From Bacteroidota bacterium (lineage in GTDB: Bacteria; Bacteroidota; Bacteroidia; AKYH767-A; OLB10): DNA of 64,000 bases. The stretch covers positions 558,001 to 622,000 of the forward strand of contig JADJPB010000001.1 of assembly GCA_016713445.1 (NCBI GenBank), given 5' to 3'. This document shows positions 37,315 to 47,680 of the stretch, one piece after another. The notes below the pieces were generated by a model, which searched no databases, had not been told where the DNA came from, and saw only the letters and a program-made list of their open reading frames with translations. A program made the position numbers and the translations under genes. Position 1 is the stretch's first letter. Every line of letters starts with the position of its first letter.

Positions 37315-38861
37315 TTAATTTTCTACTTCAATAATATAAATAAAGTTTTTAAGTAATTTAACTTGCTCAGGTAAAGTTTTATTAATAAGAGTACTCGACA
37401 TCTGAAGTTTAGGATAAGTACTTAAGGATTCAAATAAATTTAATAAATAAATAGACTTAATAGCATATGATGCATTTTCAGCGCCAAAATATTTTGCATT
37501 TATTATTCCTACTAGATTTCCTTTACTATCAAATACAGGACCACCACTATTTCCGGGTTGAACTGGTGCAGACATTTGGTAACTAGTAATATCTCCTTGA
37601 TATCCAGAACTTGAACTAATAATTCCATTTGTTAATTTTACTTCATTTCCCATTGTAGTTATTAATGGATAACCAAGTACGAAAATTGAACTTCCTACAT
37701 CCATATTTTTTTTATTTATTAAGAATGGAACTGATCCAATTGAAGTAAAATTTAAATCTTCAATTTTGATGAGCGCTAGATCGTTTTTTTTATCATCTAT
37801 TAAAATAGTGGCATTATATGATTTTGAAAAATTCCCCTTAATCCCTCTTACTCTGATTGAAGTGGCATCCTCGATTACATGATGATTTGTTGCAATTATT
37901 CCATCTGTAGATATGGCAAAACCAGTTCCTGAACTTGATTCGCTTTTTTTAGAAGATATTATATCGTTATAAGTTGGAAATAATTTGATGAATAAAGTAC
38001 TTACTCTATCGTGTAAAAGCACTTTCATTGAACCAGCTTCAAAAGCTATATACACCTCATTGTTTAATGATTTATTCTCCATAAACCAATCTGCTTTAAA
38101 TAAAGTGGGTGTAGCTGTTGGAAATAGTCTAGCTTTCAGTTCTCCTTCTTCCCATCCTATACTATTGTTTGCCCCACTTAGATAAATAAGGTAGTAGCCA
38201 TCTTTGGTTTTTACTAACCCAAGCTTATATCTTGTGCCAGAAGTTTCTCCAGTTGTACTTTCAAAAATTCCTTCTAGTTGATCTACACCATCATCTTTAA
38301 ATTGCTTTTTTAGTCCTTCCTCTGTCCATCTAGAAATTGACTTTTGGACGATTACATTTTCGGATTGAAAAGAACTTTTTTTATTACCATACATTTTCAA
38401 AATGCATTATGAAAAACTGTTGAACTAATGGTTGTACTACTTGCCCAAATACTATTAGTTGCAACAAAAGAAAATGAATCTTCATTGCACGAAATAAAAT
38501 TCAATTTTAAGTTAAGAAAGGAATTGTTTTTATATTCCCAAGAAGGTGTTACAAGGGCTACTTCACAACTTGAAGTATAGTTGGAAAAAATTTGATATTT
38601 GGAGCCTACAGTTACTTCTTCAAATCCTATTTGCTTTAAATATCCATTTAATCCAGAAATTACATAAGCCGTACCACTTGTTGGTTGATTAATTAATGTA
38701 TTTAATTCATCGGTATTTAAAGTGATATGTGCATATCTACATTTAGATAGAAAAGTTTCAAAATCAAGAGTTTTATTATTTTGAAAATATGGGGTATAAA
38801 CTTGACTGATACAAAAATGATAAGAAAGTATAAATGTCAAAAGAATTATTAACTTCTTCAT
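37315..38861 (-). CDS. Secreted trypsin-like (S1C) protease with N-terminal domain (one frameshift)
   Basis: About 515 aa if one T is restored in the run at about 38399-38402, giving HNAFLKMYGNKKS; without it the second half would need a TTG start. Order: signal peptide (LIILLTFILSYHFCISQ), an N-terminal domain of about 300 residues of unknown role, then a trypsin fold. The catalytic His is in ATNHHVIED, the Asp in KKNDLALIKIED and the Ser in QPGNSGGPVFDSKGNLVGII. No PDZ domain follows, unlike HtrA/DegP. It presumably acts in the periplasm or outside the cell; its target is unknown. Confidence 0.78.
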
Positions 38862-39075
38862 AATATAAAGATTAATTACTTCATTTTAATGGTTTTTTAT
38901 CGACCTCAACTCATAATCCAATATATAAACCTTACTCAAATCTCCAATTAATTTTCGACTTTTCCAAAATTGATTAAAAATACCTTCTTAATTCATGACC
39001 TTGCCTAAACCTAGCAAATTTCTAAACAAATATTTATATAATTAATTCTAAACTCTCCAGAAGCAAGCAGATTCC

Positions 39076-39096
39076 TAATTCTGAATTCTGAATTAA
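39076..39096. repeat. Heptanucleotide repeat at the 3' end of hsdR
   Basis: Three 7-nt units (TAATTCT, GAATTCT, GAATTAA) end one base before the hsdR stop codon. Same family as at 77-118. Confidence 0.65.
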
Positions 39097-39097
39097 A

Positions 39098-41561
39098 TTA
39101 CGCCACCTTCTCCGCATACAAATACTGTTGAAATTCAATAAACAATTTACTAATGTTTGCAGCGTCACCTAAAATGTCTTTGGCGTCTTCAAGCGATTGG
39201 TATTTGTTTGTAAGGAGTATGGGTAGTTTTTCTTGGTCAAGTTCTTCTACTCCACTTTCAATGTATTTACTTAAGACAAATTGAATGAATTCCTTTTGTT
39301 TGTTGTTGAGGAGTGTAAAGATGGTGGCTTGTGAGGTGGCAACTCGCTCTTCTCGAGTCATTGATTTGTAGTTGCCATTGAAGACATATTCCAACACATC
39401 AAATAAATCACTCTTTTCCATGTTTACTAATTGTTGAACGACAAGTAAGTCGCTTTTAGGGAAACCAGCGTCTTCTAATTTTTCTAAAAGGGTACGACGT
39501 GTCATTGGATTGCTCCATAGCGTTCTTAGTTCTTGTTCATTTTTAAATAGATTGGGTAATTCACCAAACAAGTTATTCAAGAATTCTTCCGCTGAAATGG
39601 GTGTTCCATCCGCACTCCAAAATGAAGTGGACATCATAAATTGAATTTCTCGCTCTTTTCCGTCGCGTAATTTTATTTTTACCTTTTTTTTCTTGTTGCA
39701 AGTGCAATTTAATTCTCCACAAATTTCACAAGGTTCTTTTTCTGGTTTTTCGCAAATGCATGGACTCTGTCCACATACTTTGCAGGGCGGCTTTGGAGGA
39801 TGCGGTTCGCCTTCTCCTTCTGGCTCTAGAGGCTCTCCATCCCACTCTGGGTCGGCAAAGTGATGAAAGGCATCTACGTAATCATAAATTGTGAAAAACT
39901 CTTTGCCATCAAATAATCGTGTGCCCCGACCTACAATTTGCTTGAACTCGATCATGGAGTTGACAGGACGCAATAATACAATGTTTCGAATGTTGCGTGC
40001 ATCAACACCAGTTGACAATTTTGCGAAGTCGTTAATATGGTGGGAATGGTTTTTCATTGTCTTGAAATTCTCGTAATTGTCTTTCCCCCTCTTCTCCATC
40101 ATTTGCAGTGACACGGACACAATAAAATGGATCTTTGCTCCGAGCATTTTGATTTATTAATTCTCTAATCAAGGCAGCATGACTCTGTGTAGCACAAAAA
40201 ACGATTGCTTTTTCATTTTGGTTGGCATTTTCCAAGTAAATGTTCACTCGTTTTGCTTCTCTTGCAACAATTTCAATGCTGCGGTTAAAGTCTTTTTCTT
40301 CATAGAGTTTATCTTTTTCTACTTCTCCTTCCACGATGGTATCATCAGAAGTATAGCGATAATCATCTAACGTGGTTTTAATACGTTTTACTTTAAAGGG
40401 CGTTAAGAAACCATCATTGATGCCTTCTTTGAGCGAGTAAATGTAGACGGGTTCGCCGAAATATTTATAAGTATCTACATTGTCTTTCCTTTTGGGAGTT
40501 GCCGTTAAGCCCAACTGAACTGCTGGTGAAAAATATTCTAAAATACCTCTCCAGTTTCCTTCGTCATTAGCTCCGCCGCGGTGACACTCATCGATTATAA
40601 TAAAGTCAAAATAGTCTTTTGGGTATTGTCCAAAATTGAAATTTTCAGCTTTATATTCTATGGTTAATTCTGCAGCGGAGGCGAATTCATTTTGCACATC
40701 TTTATCCTTTGCAACTTTTGCATTAGTCATAAAGGTTTGAAAAATGGTAAAGAAAATACTGCCGTTAGTAGGCACATTTCCATTTTTCTTTATCTCACTA
40801 GGTTTAATTCGCACCAACGCATCTTCAGGAAAGGAAGAAAAAGCATTGTAAGCTTGATCCGCCAATATATTCCGATCTGCTAAAAATAATATCCGAGGTC
40901 TTCTTGCAACGTAGTCTGAGCCTGCCGAAGACAAATTCCAACGTGTTTGAAATAATTTCCAGGCTATTTGGAAGGCGATGGCTGTTTTACCTGTTCCTGT
41001 GGCTAAGGTTAAGAGAATACGCTTTTGTCCGTTGGCTAGTGCTTCTAATGTGTTTCTAACGGCTAATTCTTGGTAATAGCGTAGTTGCCAACTCCCACTT
41101 TTATCTTCAAAGGGAACTTCTGAAAATTTATCACGCCATTCATTGATGATTTTATTTGAAGCTTCGGATGTATTCGGATAGGTTTTATTCCATAATTCTT
41201 CAGGCGTGAAATAGTGATCCGTTAATCCTTCTTCGCCAGTTTGAAGGTTGATTCTATAAATTACTTTGCCGTTAGTAGCATAAGTAAACCCTAAGCTCAA
41301 TTTCGTTGCGTATTGTTTGGCTTGAGCAACTCCTTCCCCTACTTCCAACTCATTACTTTTCGCTTCTATAACGGCAAGTTTAATTCCTTTGTACACCAAT
41401 ACATAGTCGGCGGTAAGTTTCTTTCCTTTTATTCCGCCAGTTTGAATTTTCCCAGCAGTAATATGATATTCACGTAAAATCTTGGAACCTTCTACAACGC
41501 CCCAACCACAAGCTGCTAACTTGGGATCGATGAGTTCCGCTCGTGTTTCTGCTTCGTTCAT
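39098..41561 (-). CDS. hsdR: Type I restriction enzyme, R subunit (two frameshifts)
   Basis: DNA translocase and nuclease of a type I system, about 822 aa. I start it at the ATG at 41561 (MNEAETRAELIDPKL); the frame runs on into repeat DNA beyond. N-terminal nuclease domain: ADYVL and LAVIEAKSNE (D...E-x-K). Helicase: Walker A LATGTGKTAIAF, DECH box in IIDECHRGG, LGLTATPKRKD, then VGRGTRLFDG. Two missing bases, near 40041 and 40019, break the frame just before KLSTGVDARNIRN. An EcoEI-type C-terminal domain follows, with two Cys clusters (CKVCGQSPCIC and CEICGELNCTC) at its start. It is cut off from hsdMS by a transposase gene and a repeat array. Confidence 0.92.
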
Positions 41562-41590
41562 TTTTTTTGTTGGTTCGTGAGTTTTTTTTT

Positions 41591-42066
41591 TGATGGGCTG
41601 CACCTTGGTTCGATGGGCTGCACCTTGGTTCGATGGGCTGCACCCATCGTTAGTGGATGGCGCCCTTTCAGGGCTGGTTCGTCATGAGTCGATGGGTTGC
41701 CTTTCATCGATCGGCGAGGCACCCTCGCGGGGGAGCCCCGGGCTAGCCACCTATGTTTGCGATGGGCTGCACCCATCGTTAGTGGATAGCGCCCTTCAGG
41801 GCTAGTTCTGCTTCAGCCTGTCTTGTCGATGGGCTGCACCCATCGTTAGTGGATGACGCCCTTTCAGGGCTAGGTCTCTAGCTACGCCTCTGTTTGTACG
41901 ATGGGCTGCACCCATCGTTAGTGGAGCCCTGGGGGTCGTTACTAATGCCGCCCTTCAGGGCTAGTGCTGTTATTTGGTTAGCCCTGAAGGGGCGTAATAA
42001 ACATCCCGTGAAGCGGGATGTTATGCGCGGAGAGGGAACTAATGCAAGCCCTGAAGGGGCGTAATA
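41591..42066. repeat. Array of palindromic repeats between hsdR and an HUH transposase
   Basis: Four full copies of a 27-nt element (CGATGGGCTGCACCCATCG hairpin followed by TTAGTGGA) start at 41631, 41760, 41827 and 41899, and two truncated copies precede them at 41591 and 41611. Each full copy is followed by a second small hairpin, GCCCTnnAGGGC, and two more of these (AGCCCTGAAGGGGCG) are at about 41980 and 42047. A CATCCCGTGAAGCGGGATG palindrome is at 42003-42021. The array is GC-rich compared with its surroundings. No gene is present; open frames here are repeat by-products. Confidence 0.9.
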
Positions 42067-42160
42067 TCAATTTCTTCTTCCTTAGACCATCCATTTCTAT
42101 GTCCTGTTATTTCTATGACCTGTTATCTTTTATATGATTTTAGATGATTTCTTCTTGATA

Positions 42161-42613
42161 TTAATCCCACACATACTGCTCATTATATTCTACATTATAC
42201 TTTTTAAGAAATGCACGGTATTCTTCCTCAAAAGTTTTTTTACGATGATGTTCGTGTTGGTTGGCTATGTATGCAATAACAGTTTCTACTTCAGATGGAT
42301 TTACAGAAAATGCACCGTAGCCATCTTGCCAATAGAAATTTTCGTAGCCACTACCTTTTGTTTTTATCCATTTTGATGAATGGGATTTTAACTCTTCCAT
42401 GAGTTTCATCAAGCTAATTTTTTTAGAGAGCATACACAGTATATGTATATGGTCGGTGTAGCCTCCCACTTTTATTACTTGACAATCGAGTTGGTTACAA
42501 ATGCCACCGAGGTAACTGTGTAATTCTTCTTCAACCGGAGAATGAATCAGTGGCTCCCTGTATTTGGTGCTGAAGACGATGTGTATGTAGTTTTTAACGA
42601 GCGACTGTCCCAT
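42161..42613 (-). mobile_element. IS200/RAYT-like HUH (Y1) transposase
   Basis: A 150-aa single-domain transposase, from the ATG at 42613 (MGQSLVKNYIHIVFSTKYREPL). The HUH motif is DHIHILC, preceded by KVGGYT. Later blocks SHSSKWIKTKG, FYWQDGYGAFSVNPSEVETVIAYIANQ and EHHRKKTFEEEYRAFLKKY match the family; the catalytic Tyr is likely the one in AYIANQ. The frame is open further upstream into the last codons of hsdS through a run of 16 As, but that is not its real start. No TnpB is present. Its position beside a palindromic array recalls REP-associated tyrosine transposases. Confidence 0.9.
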
Positions 42614-42636
42614 ATTAGCATTACACTTTTTCAGTT

Positions 42637-43902
42637 TTATTGATGGTTTTTTTTTTTTTTTTGATGAGCTATTCACTTCATTTGAATTTACTATCACTTC
42701 ATTGGTTTTCAACTCCCCACTAAACGCCTTCTGCAAAATACTTTTTTCAATTCTTCTAAATCATTTATTTTTGCTGATAAATAACTTCTAGATTTAAGAT
42801 TTCAGAACACAAAGCATCAAGTTTTTCTAATAATTTCCTTTTGTTCAGTTATCTTTTTGGGTAAGAAAATTTAATGCTTCTAATTAATGGCAAATTTAAA
42901 CCTCGTCTATCATTTCCGCCATCACCAGTCATCGTTCTTATTTCATCATATCTTCCTTCAAGATTGGAAAACACTAATTCAGGCAATAGTGTTTTTTCAT
43001 CTTTTGGAAATATAGAAACTAATGACTGATTACAAGTTGCTTTTGTTCTGAGCATTGCTACTGTACCACGAGTTTTGCCTTGTCCATTTAGAGCAATTAA
43101 AACAGAGTTTAGGGGCAAGAACTTTGTATTAGAATTTTTCATTCCTAATTCTGTTATTCTACCTTCACAATCATTTATTACTTTTTGGTTTATATCTCCT
43201 GAAACAAGCCATCTAATTGCTCCACCTTCATAATATTCTTTTTTACTAGTACTTGGTGTTCCACCAGTTTGGAGATTACACGTTTCTCCAATTGATGCAT
43301 TAACCCAACCCTCACTTTTATTTTGAAACACCCCATTCAAATAATTAGCAAAAAGTTCCTTTGCATTTTTTAAATTTTGCTCGGCATTGGCTTTTGCCTT
43401 GGCTATGGCCGCAAAGGCTGTGTCTAATATGGATACGATGCGTTGTTGTTCGGGAAGGGATATTGGATATGAGATATGAACATCATCAAAACTGTAATTG
43501 TTTATCTGTGGAATTGAAGTCCCATTACTTAAAGAAGACAAATCAATTTGTTTGAACCAAAAAAATAAATAATCCTTATCAATAATTTTACTTGGTACTA
43601 AAGCCATCGTGTTTAAATCAACAATTGTAGGTTGTATAATTCTTCTTTTCTTATTGGTTGCAATTGCTCCGCCTCTTTTTGGAAAATAATAGAACCTACT
43701 GGAATTATTTGATTGTTGATTCTTTTTAAATCAATTTAACGAGAAGATATTGTAATATAATCCTCATTACCTTCTAGGTTCATATCACCAACTTTAGCAT
43801 AAATAACTTCTCCAGTATTTTGCTCAAGTAAACTATCTATTGTAGTTCACTTTTAAATTCACAGACTTCTTGTAATTTCTTTATCTCCCAGCCTTGTTTC
43901 AT
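42637..43902 (-). CDS. hsdS: Type I restriction enzyme, S (specificity) subunit (at least four frameshifts)
   Basis: Recognises the DNA target of the HsdM/HsdR complex. The ATG at 43902 overlaps the hsdM stop by 4 nt. The chain starts MKQGWEIKKLQEVCEF. Two target-recognition domains are visible: one ending ISYPISLPEQQRIVSILDTAFAAI and another starting WVNASIGETCNLQTGGTPS and ending IKFSYPK followed by KITEQKEIIRKLDAL. The C-terminus reads ILQKAFSGELKTNEV, the usual HsdS end. Breaks occur near 43840, 43735, 42848, 42775 and 42740. The exact stop depends on the length of the A16 run at 42647-42662; I give the most likely one. Confidence 0.85.
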
Positions 43903-45374
43903 AGCAGCTCTAAAATTGAGTTTAAAATTTCAGCAGATTCTTCATCCAAAGCCTTCATCTCCTCTAAAATTTCCTGTGGTTGACGCAAGGCAGCTTCTTC
44001 TTTTTTGTTAGGGTTTTTGGCACTTAGGTCGAAAGTGATTGGGTCAATGTCCTTGATGTTTATGCTCCAGGAGTTTTCACTGTTCTCCTTCGCAGAGCTT
44101 CGGAGGACAAAGTCCTCTAAGTCTTTTTGGTTCAGGGCATTTGTTTTGCCAAGATTGCGATCGAGGTTTAATTGATAAAACCAAATATTTTTAGTTTTAG
44201 TTCCTTTTTCAAAAAACAAGACAACCGTCTTTACACCTGCACCGGTGAAAGTTCCTCCCGGCAAATCCAATACCGTATGCAAATTGCAACTTTCCAATAA
44301 TTGTTTACGAAGAGCGACAGATGCATTGTCGGTATTGCTTAAAAAAGTGTTTTTGATAACCACCCCTGCCTTCCCTCCTGCTTTTAGAATCTTAATAAAA
44401 TGTTGTAAAAATAAGGAGGCAGTTTCACCTGTTTTAATGGGGAAGTTTTGCTGTACCTCGGCTCTTTCTTTCCCTCCAAAAGGAGGATTTGCTAGCACCA
44501 CATCATAACGATCCTTTTCTTGTATATCAGCTAAATTCTCGGCGAGCGTATTGGTATGAATTATATTGGGCGCTTCTACTCCATGCAAAATCATGTTCAT
44601 GATCCCAATGATATAGGCTAAGGATTTTTTTTCCTTTCCATAAAAAGTCTTTTTCTGTAAGATTTGATATTCCTTAGTGGTAATTTCCCGTTTCTTTCCG
44701 GTGCTCGTTGTCGGATTACTCAAATATTCAAATGCCTCGCAAAGGAATCCGGCGGAACCCACTGCTCCATCATAAATTTTTTGTCCTATTTCAGGCGCTA
44801 CGACTTTTATAATCGTTTTAATGAGAGGTCGAGGGGTATAATACTCCCCACCATTGCGGCCCGCATTCCCCATATTCTTAATCTTGTCTTCGTACAGATG
44901 GCTCATTTCATGCTTTTCGGCATGCGTACGAAAGCGCAATTCATCAATACGATTAATCACCTCACGCAAGTTATATCCACTTTGAATTCGGTTCTTAAGC
45001 TCGCTAAATATTTCTCCAATTTTATACTCAATGGTATCTGCACTTTCCGCATCCTTTTTAAACTTCTTGAGGTAAGGGAACAATTTAATATTCACAAAAT
45101 CGGAAAGATCGTCGCCCGTCAATGCTTTATGATGGTCGAGTTTGCCATCCTTTCCTTTGGGAGCTGCCCAAACCGACCATTGGTATTTTTTATCAATAAT
45201 GGGTGTATAGGTCTTACCCGAAAGTTCAGCAGCCGTTGCCTTGTCCTTCTCTAAATCATCCAAATACTTTAAAAACAATACCCACGAGGTTTGTTCCACA
45301 TAATCTAATTCACTCCCACACCCAGCGTCTTTGTGTAGGATATCGTCTATATTCTTGAAGGTTTGTTCGAACAT
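43899..45374 (-). CDS. hsdM: Type I restriction enzyme, M (DNA adenine methyltransferase) subunit
   Basis: A 491-aa N6-adenine methyltransferase, intact. The helical N-terminal domain runs to about residue 165. Motif I is a variant, YDGAVGSAGFLCEAF, in place of DPAxGSGGFL; GGEYYTPRPLI precedes it. Motif IV is the catalytic NPPFGG. The C-terminal GVVIKNTFLSN and DLPGGTFTGAGVKTVVLFF are typical. It has its own promoter and overlaps hsdS. Confidence 0.95.
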   Translation of the reverse strand: MFEQTFKNIDDILHKDAGCGSELDYVEQTSWVLFLKYLDDLEKDKATAAELSGKTYTPIIDKKYQWSVWAAPKGKDGKLDHHKALTGDDLSDFVNIKLFPYLKKFKKDAESADTIEYKIGEIFSELKNRIQSGYNLREVINRIDELRFRTHAEKHEMSHLYEDKIKNMGNAGRNGGEYYTPRPLIKTIIKVVAPEIGQKIYDGAVGSAGFLCEAFEYLSNPTTSTGKKREITTKEYQILQKKTFYGKEKKSLAYIIGIMNMILHGVEAPNIIHTNTLAENLADIQEKDRYDVVLANPPFGGKERAEVQQNFPIKTGETASLFLQHFIKILKAGGKAGVVIKNTFLSNTDNASVALRKQLLESCNLHTVLDLPGGTFTGAGVKTVVLFFEKGTKTKNIWFYQLNLDRNLGKTNALNQKDLEDFVLRSSAKENSENSWSINIKDIDPITFDLSAKNPNKKEEAALRQPQEILEEMKALDEESAEILNSILELL

Positions 45375-45402
45375 GGTTAATACTAGGGTTTTAAAAGGTT
45401 CT

Positions 45403-45433
45403 CAAAGTTAGGGAAAAGGAGGAAGATTTGAAA
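45403..45433 (-). promoter_or_regulatory. Promoter of hsdM-hsdS
   Basis: Minus strand: TTTC (3 of 4 for TTTG), 19 nt, then TAACTTTG (exact TAnnTTTG). The hsdM start codon is 28 nt downstream of the box. Confidence 0.6.
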
Positions 45434-45533
45434 GTAGGATGAATAGGGTATTAGGCGAAAATTAATCAAATTTTTCTAGCAAGTAATTTAATAAATCAAC
45501 TTAAAATCAAGTCAAAAGTTTAATTTCAACATT

Positions 45534-45954
45534 TTAACTGTGACGAATTCTTGCTGCTTTATAACGAAATTCAATAATATTGTATTTCAAAGATTTTGGC
45601 ACCTCATCTTTTATTACATTATGAATTACTTCTGTAACTTCTATCCAAAGATTATCATAACTATTTCTAAATTGAGAAGATTCAAGAATCATCATGTTCA
45701 TGACAAATATTGCTAAATCTCCTTCTGAGAATTTTGCAATTTCTTTTGCTTCAACTACATTTAATAAACTTCCACCACTAAAACCCTAATTGTTGGCTGA
45801 CTAAGTATCGTTGTGTAAATAAAGTTAGAAAAACACCTTCCCATTCATCAGCATGATTCTTAACTGCCATTAATTTATATTGTTTAACGTAAGTTTTCGC
45901 TGTACTTCCTGGTGAACCAAATCCATTTTTAAGTAACCAATTGAATAGTCCCAT
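45534..45954 (-). CDS. Unknown protein of about 139 aa (one frameshift)
   Basis: Starts at 45954 (MGLFNWLLKNGFGSPGS). One extra G in the GGG of the TTAGGGTTTT stretch (about 45789-45793) breaks the frame; without it the chain continues GFSGGSLLNVVEAKEIAKF to the stop at 45534. Helical and soluble, with AVKNHADEWEGVFLTLFTQR and a basic end (YKAARIRHS). No family is recognised. The start MGLFxxLxKGFGSPGxxAK recalls the small ORF at 33933 only loosely. Neither half reaches 70 codons, so it is easy to miss. Confidence 0.5.
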
Positions 45955-46117
45955 TTTTGTTGCTTCTTAATTAAATTATATATCAATTCTTAAATGATTT
46001 AGAGAGACTTATAAAATGATTGTATCTCAGTTTTTAAATTTTGAATTTATTGCAATTTGTATATTGTCTAATAAATTAATATTTAAGCAAAATTACTTTT
46101 GTAATTACTTTGGTTAA

Positions 46118-46537
46118 TTAGATCCCTCTAATGACAGCCAATTTATGATTTTCAATTTTCAATTCCATTTCTGAAATCATAATATCTGCAATCTTTTGTT
46201 GCTCGAACAAACTTAAATTTCTAGTTTCACGAAACACTTTCTCATGGACAACTTCTTTCTGAAAATATTTGTATTTCCAAGTTAAAGTTAAATGTCCTGT
46301 ACTATAAGTAAAGTTTATTATTTGATTTGAATCTGATTCATAAAGATTAAAGCTTCTTTTGTCCAAATTTGTTACATTGCCTTTTCCATTAAAAGCAACC
46401 TCATTCAACCTACTTACAATAAATTTAAATTTTTCTTCAAGTGATTGACTTTGTAAATCATAATTGTCCTTATTTAAATCTGTAAAAAATCTAAATAAAA
46501 CATATCCAATAATTACAATTGCTATAAGCCAAACCAT
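46118..46537 (-). CDS. Small membrane-anchored protein, unknown
   Basis: A 139-aa protein with one N-terminal membrane helix (MVWLIAIVIIGYVLFRFF) and a soluble remainder, probably cytoplasmic (LTWKYKYFQKEVVHEKVFRETRNLSLFEQQKIADIMI). No family is recognised. It marks the right edge of the accessory island. Confidence 0.55.
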   Translation of the reverse strand: MVWLIAIVIIGYVLFRFFTDLNKDNYDLQSQSLEEKFKFIVSRLNEVAFNGKGNVTNLDKRSFNLYESDSNQIINFTYSTGHLTLTWKYKYFQKEVVHEKVFRETRNLSLFEQQKIADIMISEMELKIENHKLAVIRGI

Positions 46538-46829
46538 ATTTTTCCTTTTTAAATTGTTTAAATTAGTAGAGGGAATTACATCCAGTATTATTTATGTTGA
46601 AGTTAAATAAGAATAAATCTATATTTCGAATTCAATCGAAATCTATCTAATTATTTCGTTTGCCTTCAAAACTCTATTAAAAAAGCCCTCTTGTTATAAA
46701 ATAACTTAAAAGCTTTAGTCAAATCTCCAATTTAATTCCCAATTCTCCAAATTTGAAGAAAAATACTCTATTCCCTCCTGCAAATGATGATGGCCGAGTA
46801 GAGCAATCTAAAATCTCACCTCTAAAAAA

Positions 46830-47594
46830 CTACCTCGCCCCCTTCTTAAACCCTTCAATCGCATTCCGTGTAAAATCTGAAAGCACCAACCTCCCACTCA
46901 TCCCCGCACGCTCAGCTAAGAGAACATCCCAATGCTCTGTCCCCACCCAAAATGCTTTTTTCAAGAGCATCATCGCTTCCGGATTGCTTGCGGCGAGCGT
47001 TGTGGCTAATTTATCTACGGCTTGGTCGAGTTCTTCAAATGTTTCATAAGTATCGGTGTATAATCCTTTTTCCCTTGCCCACGATGCGTCTTTCCAAGCC
47101 GTAGCATCTATGCTGAGTTGGGTGAAGGCCGAGGTTCCCATCTTCCGCTCTACTGCCGGACCTACTACAAAAGGTCCAATGCCCACTGCGAGTTCGCTGA
47201 GCTTGATGGATGCGTTGTTGTGAGCGATGGTGTAGTCTGCAGCGCTGGCGAGACCTACTCCTCCGCCCACCGCTTTACCTTGTACTCGAGCAATAACAAA
47301 CTTGGGTGCTTTGCGAATTGCATTAATAACAGCTGCAAATCCACTAAAAAAATAAGTACCCGTTTCTAAATCGTTGATGGAAATTAATTCGTCGAAGGAC
47401 GCTCCAGCACAAAAGGCTTTGTCGCCCTCACTTTTTAAAACGATGACTTTAGCAGCATCATCTTTCCCTGCTGTTTCTATAGCCGCCGCCAATTCACGCA
47501 ATAAAGTTCCCGGCAATGAATTGCTTTGTGGATGTGAAAATGTGATGGTGCAAATTCCGTTGTTAGTTGCTGTATTTATTTTTCCTGTCGACAT
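46830..47594 (-). CDS. Enoyl-CoA hydratase/isomerase family protein
   Basis: A 254-aa crotonase. The oxyanion-hole segments are KAFCAGASFDEL and VQGKAVGGGVGLASAADYTIA. Active-site Glu positions used by hydratases are not clearly present at the second site (ELAVGIGPFVVGPAV), so isomerase or other crotonase activity is possible. It is just downstream of paaZ on the same strand, which suggests a role in phenylacetate breakdown (PaaF/PaaG-like). Confidence 0.88.
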   Translation of the reverse strand: MSTGKINTATNNGICTITFSHPQSNSLPGTLLRELAAAIETAGKDDAAKVIVLKSEGDKAFCAGASFDELISINDLETGTYFFSGFAAVINAIRKAPKFVIARVQGKAVGGGVGLASAADYTIAHNNASIKLSELAVGIGPFVVGPAVERKMGTSAFTQLSIDATAWKDASWAREKGLYTDTYETFEELDQAVDKLATTLAASNPEAMMLLKKAFWVGTEHWDVLLAERAGMSGRLVLSDFTRNAIEGFKKGAR

Positions 47595-47680
47595 AAATAA
47601 ATTTCTATTTTTGTAATGATCCTTTAATTCTTAGTCGGATTATAATCGGTATTACACACTAAGCTCTTCGCTTGGGTTTT

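Noticed and set aside
41558..41805. Open frames of about 70 codons in the palindromic array
   Set aside because: They are translations of the repeat unit on both strands; no start context or domain.
41591..42066. Possible CRISPR array
   Set aside because: The units are palindromic and vary, the spacers are not of uniform size, and no cas gene is in the window.
46753..47616. Plus-strand frames opposite the enoyl-CoA hydratase
   Set aside because: They are antisense shadows of an intact, clearly recognised gene.
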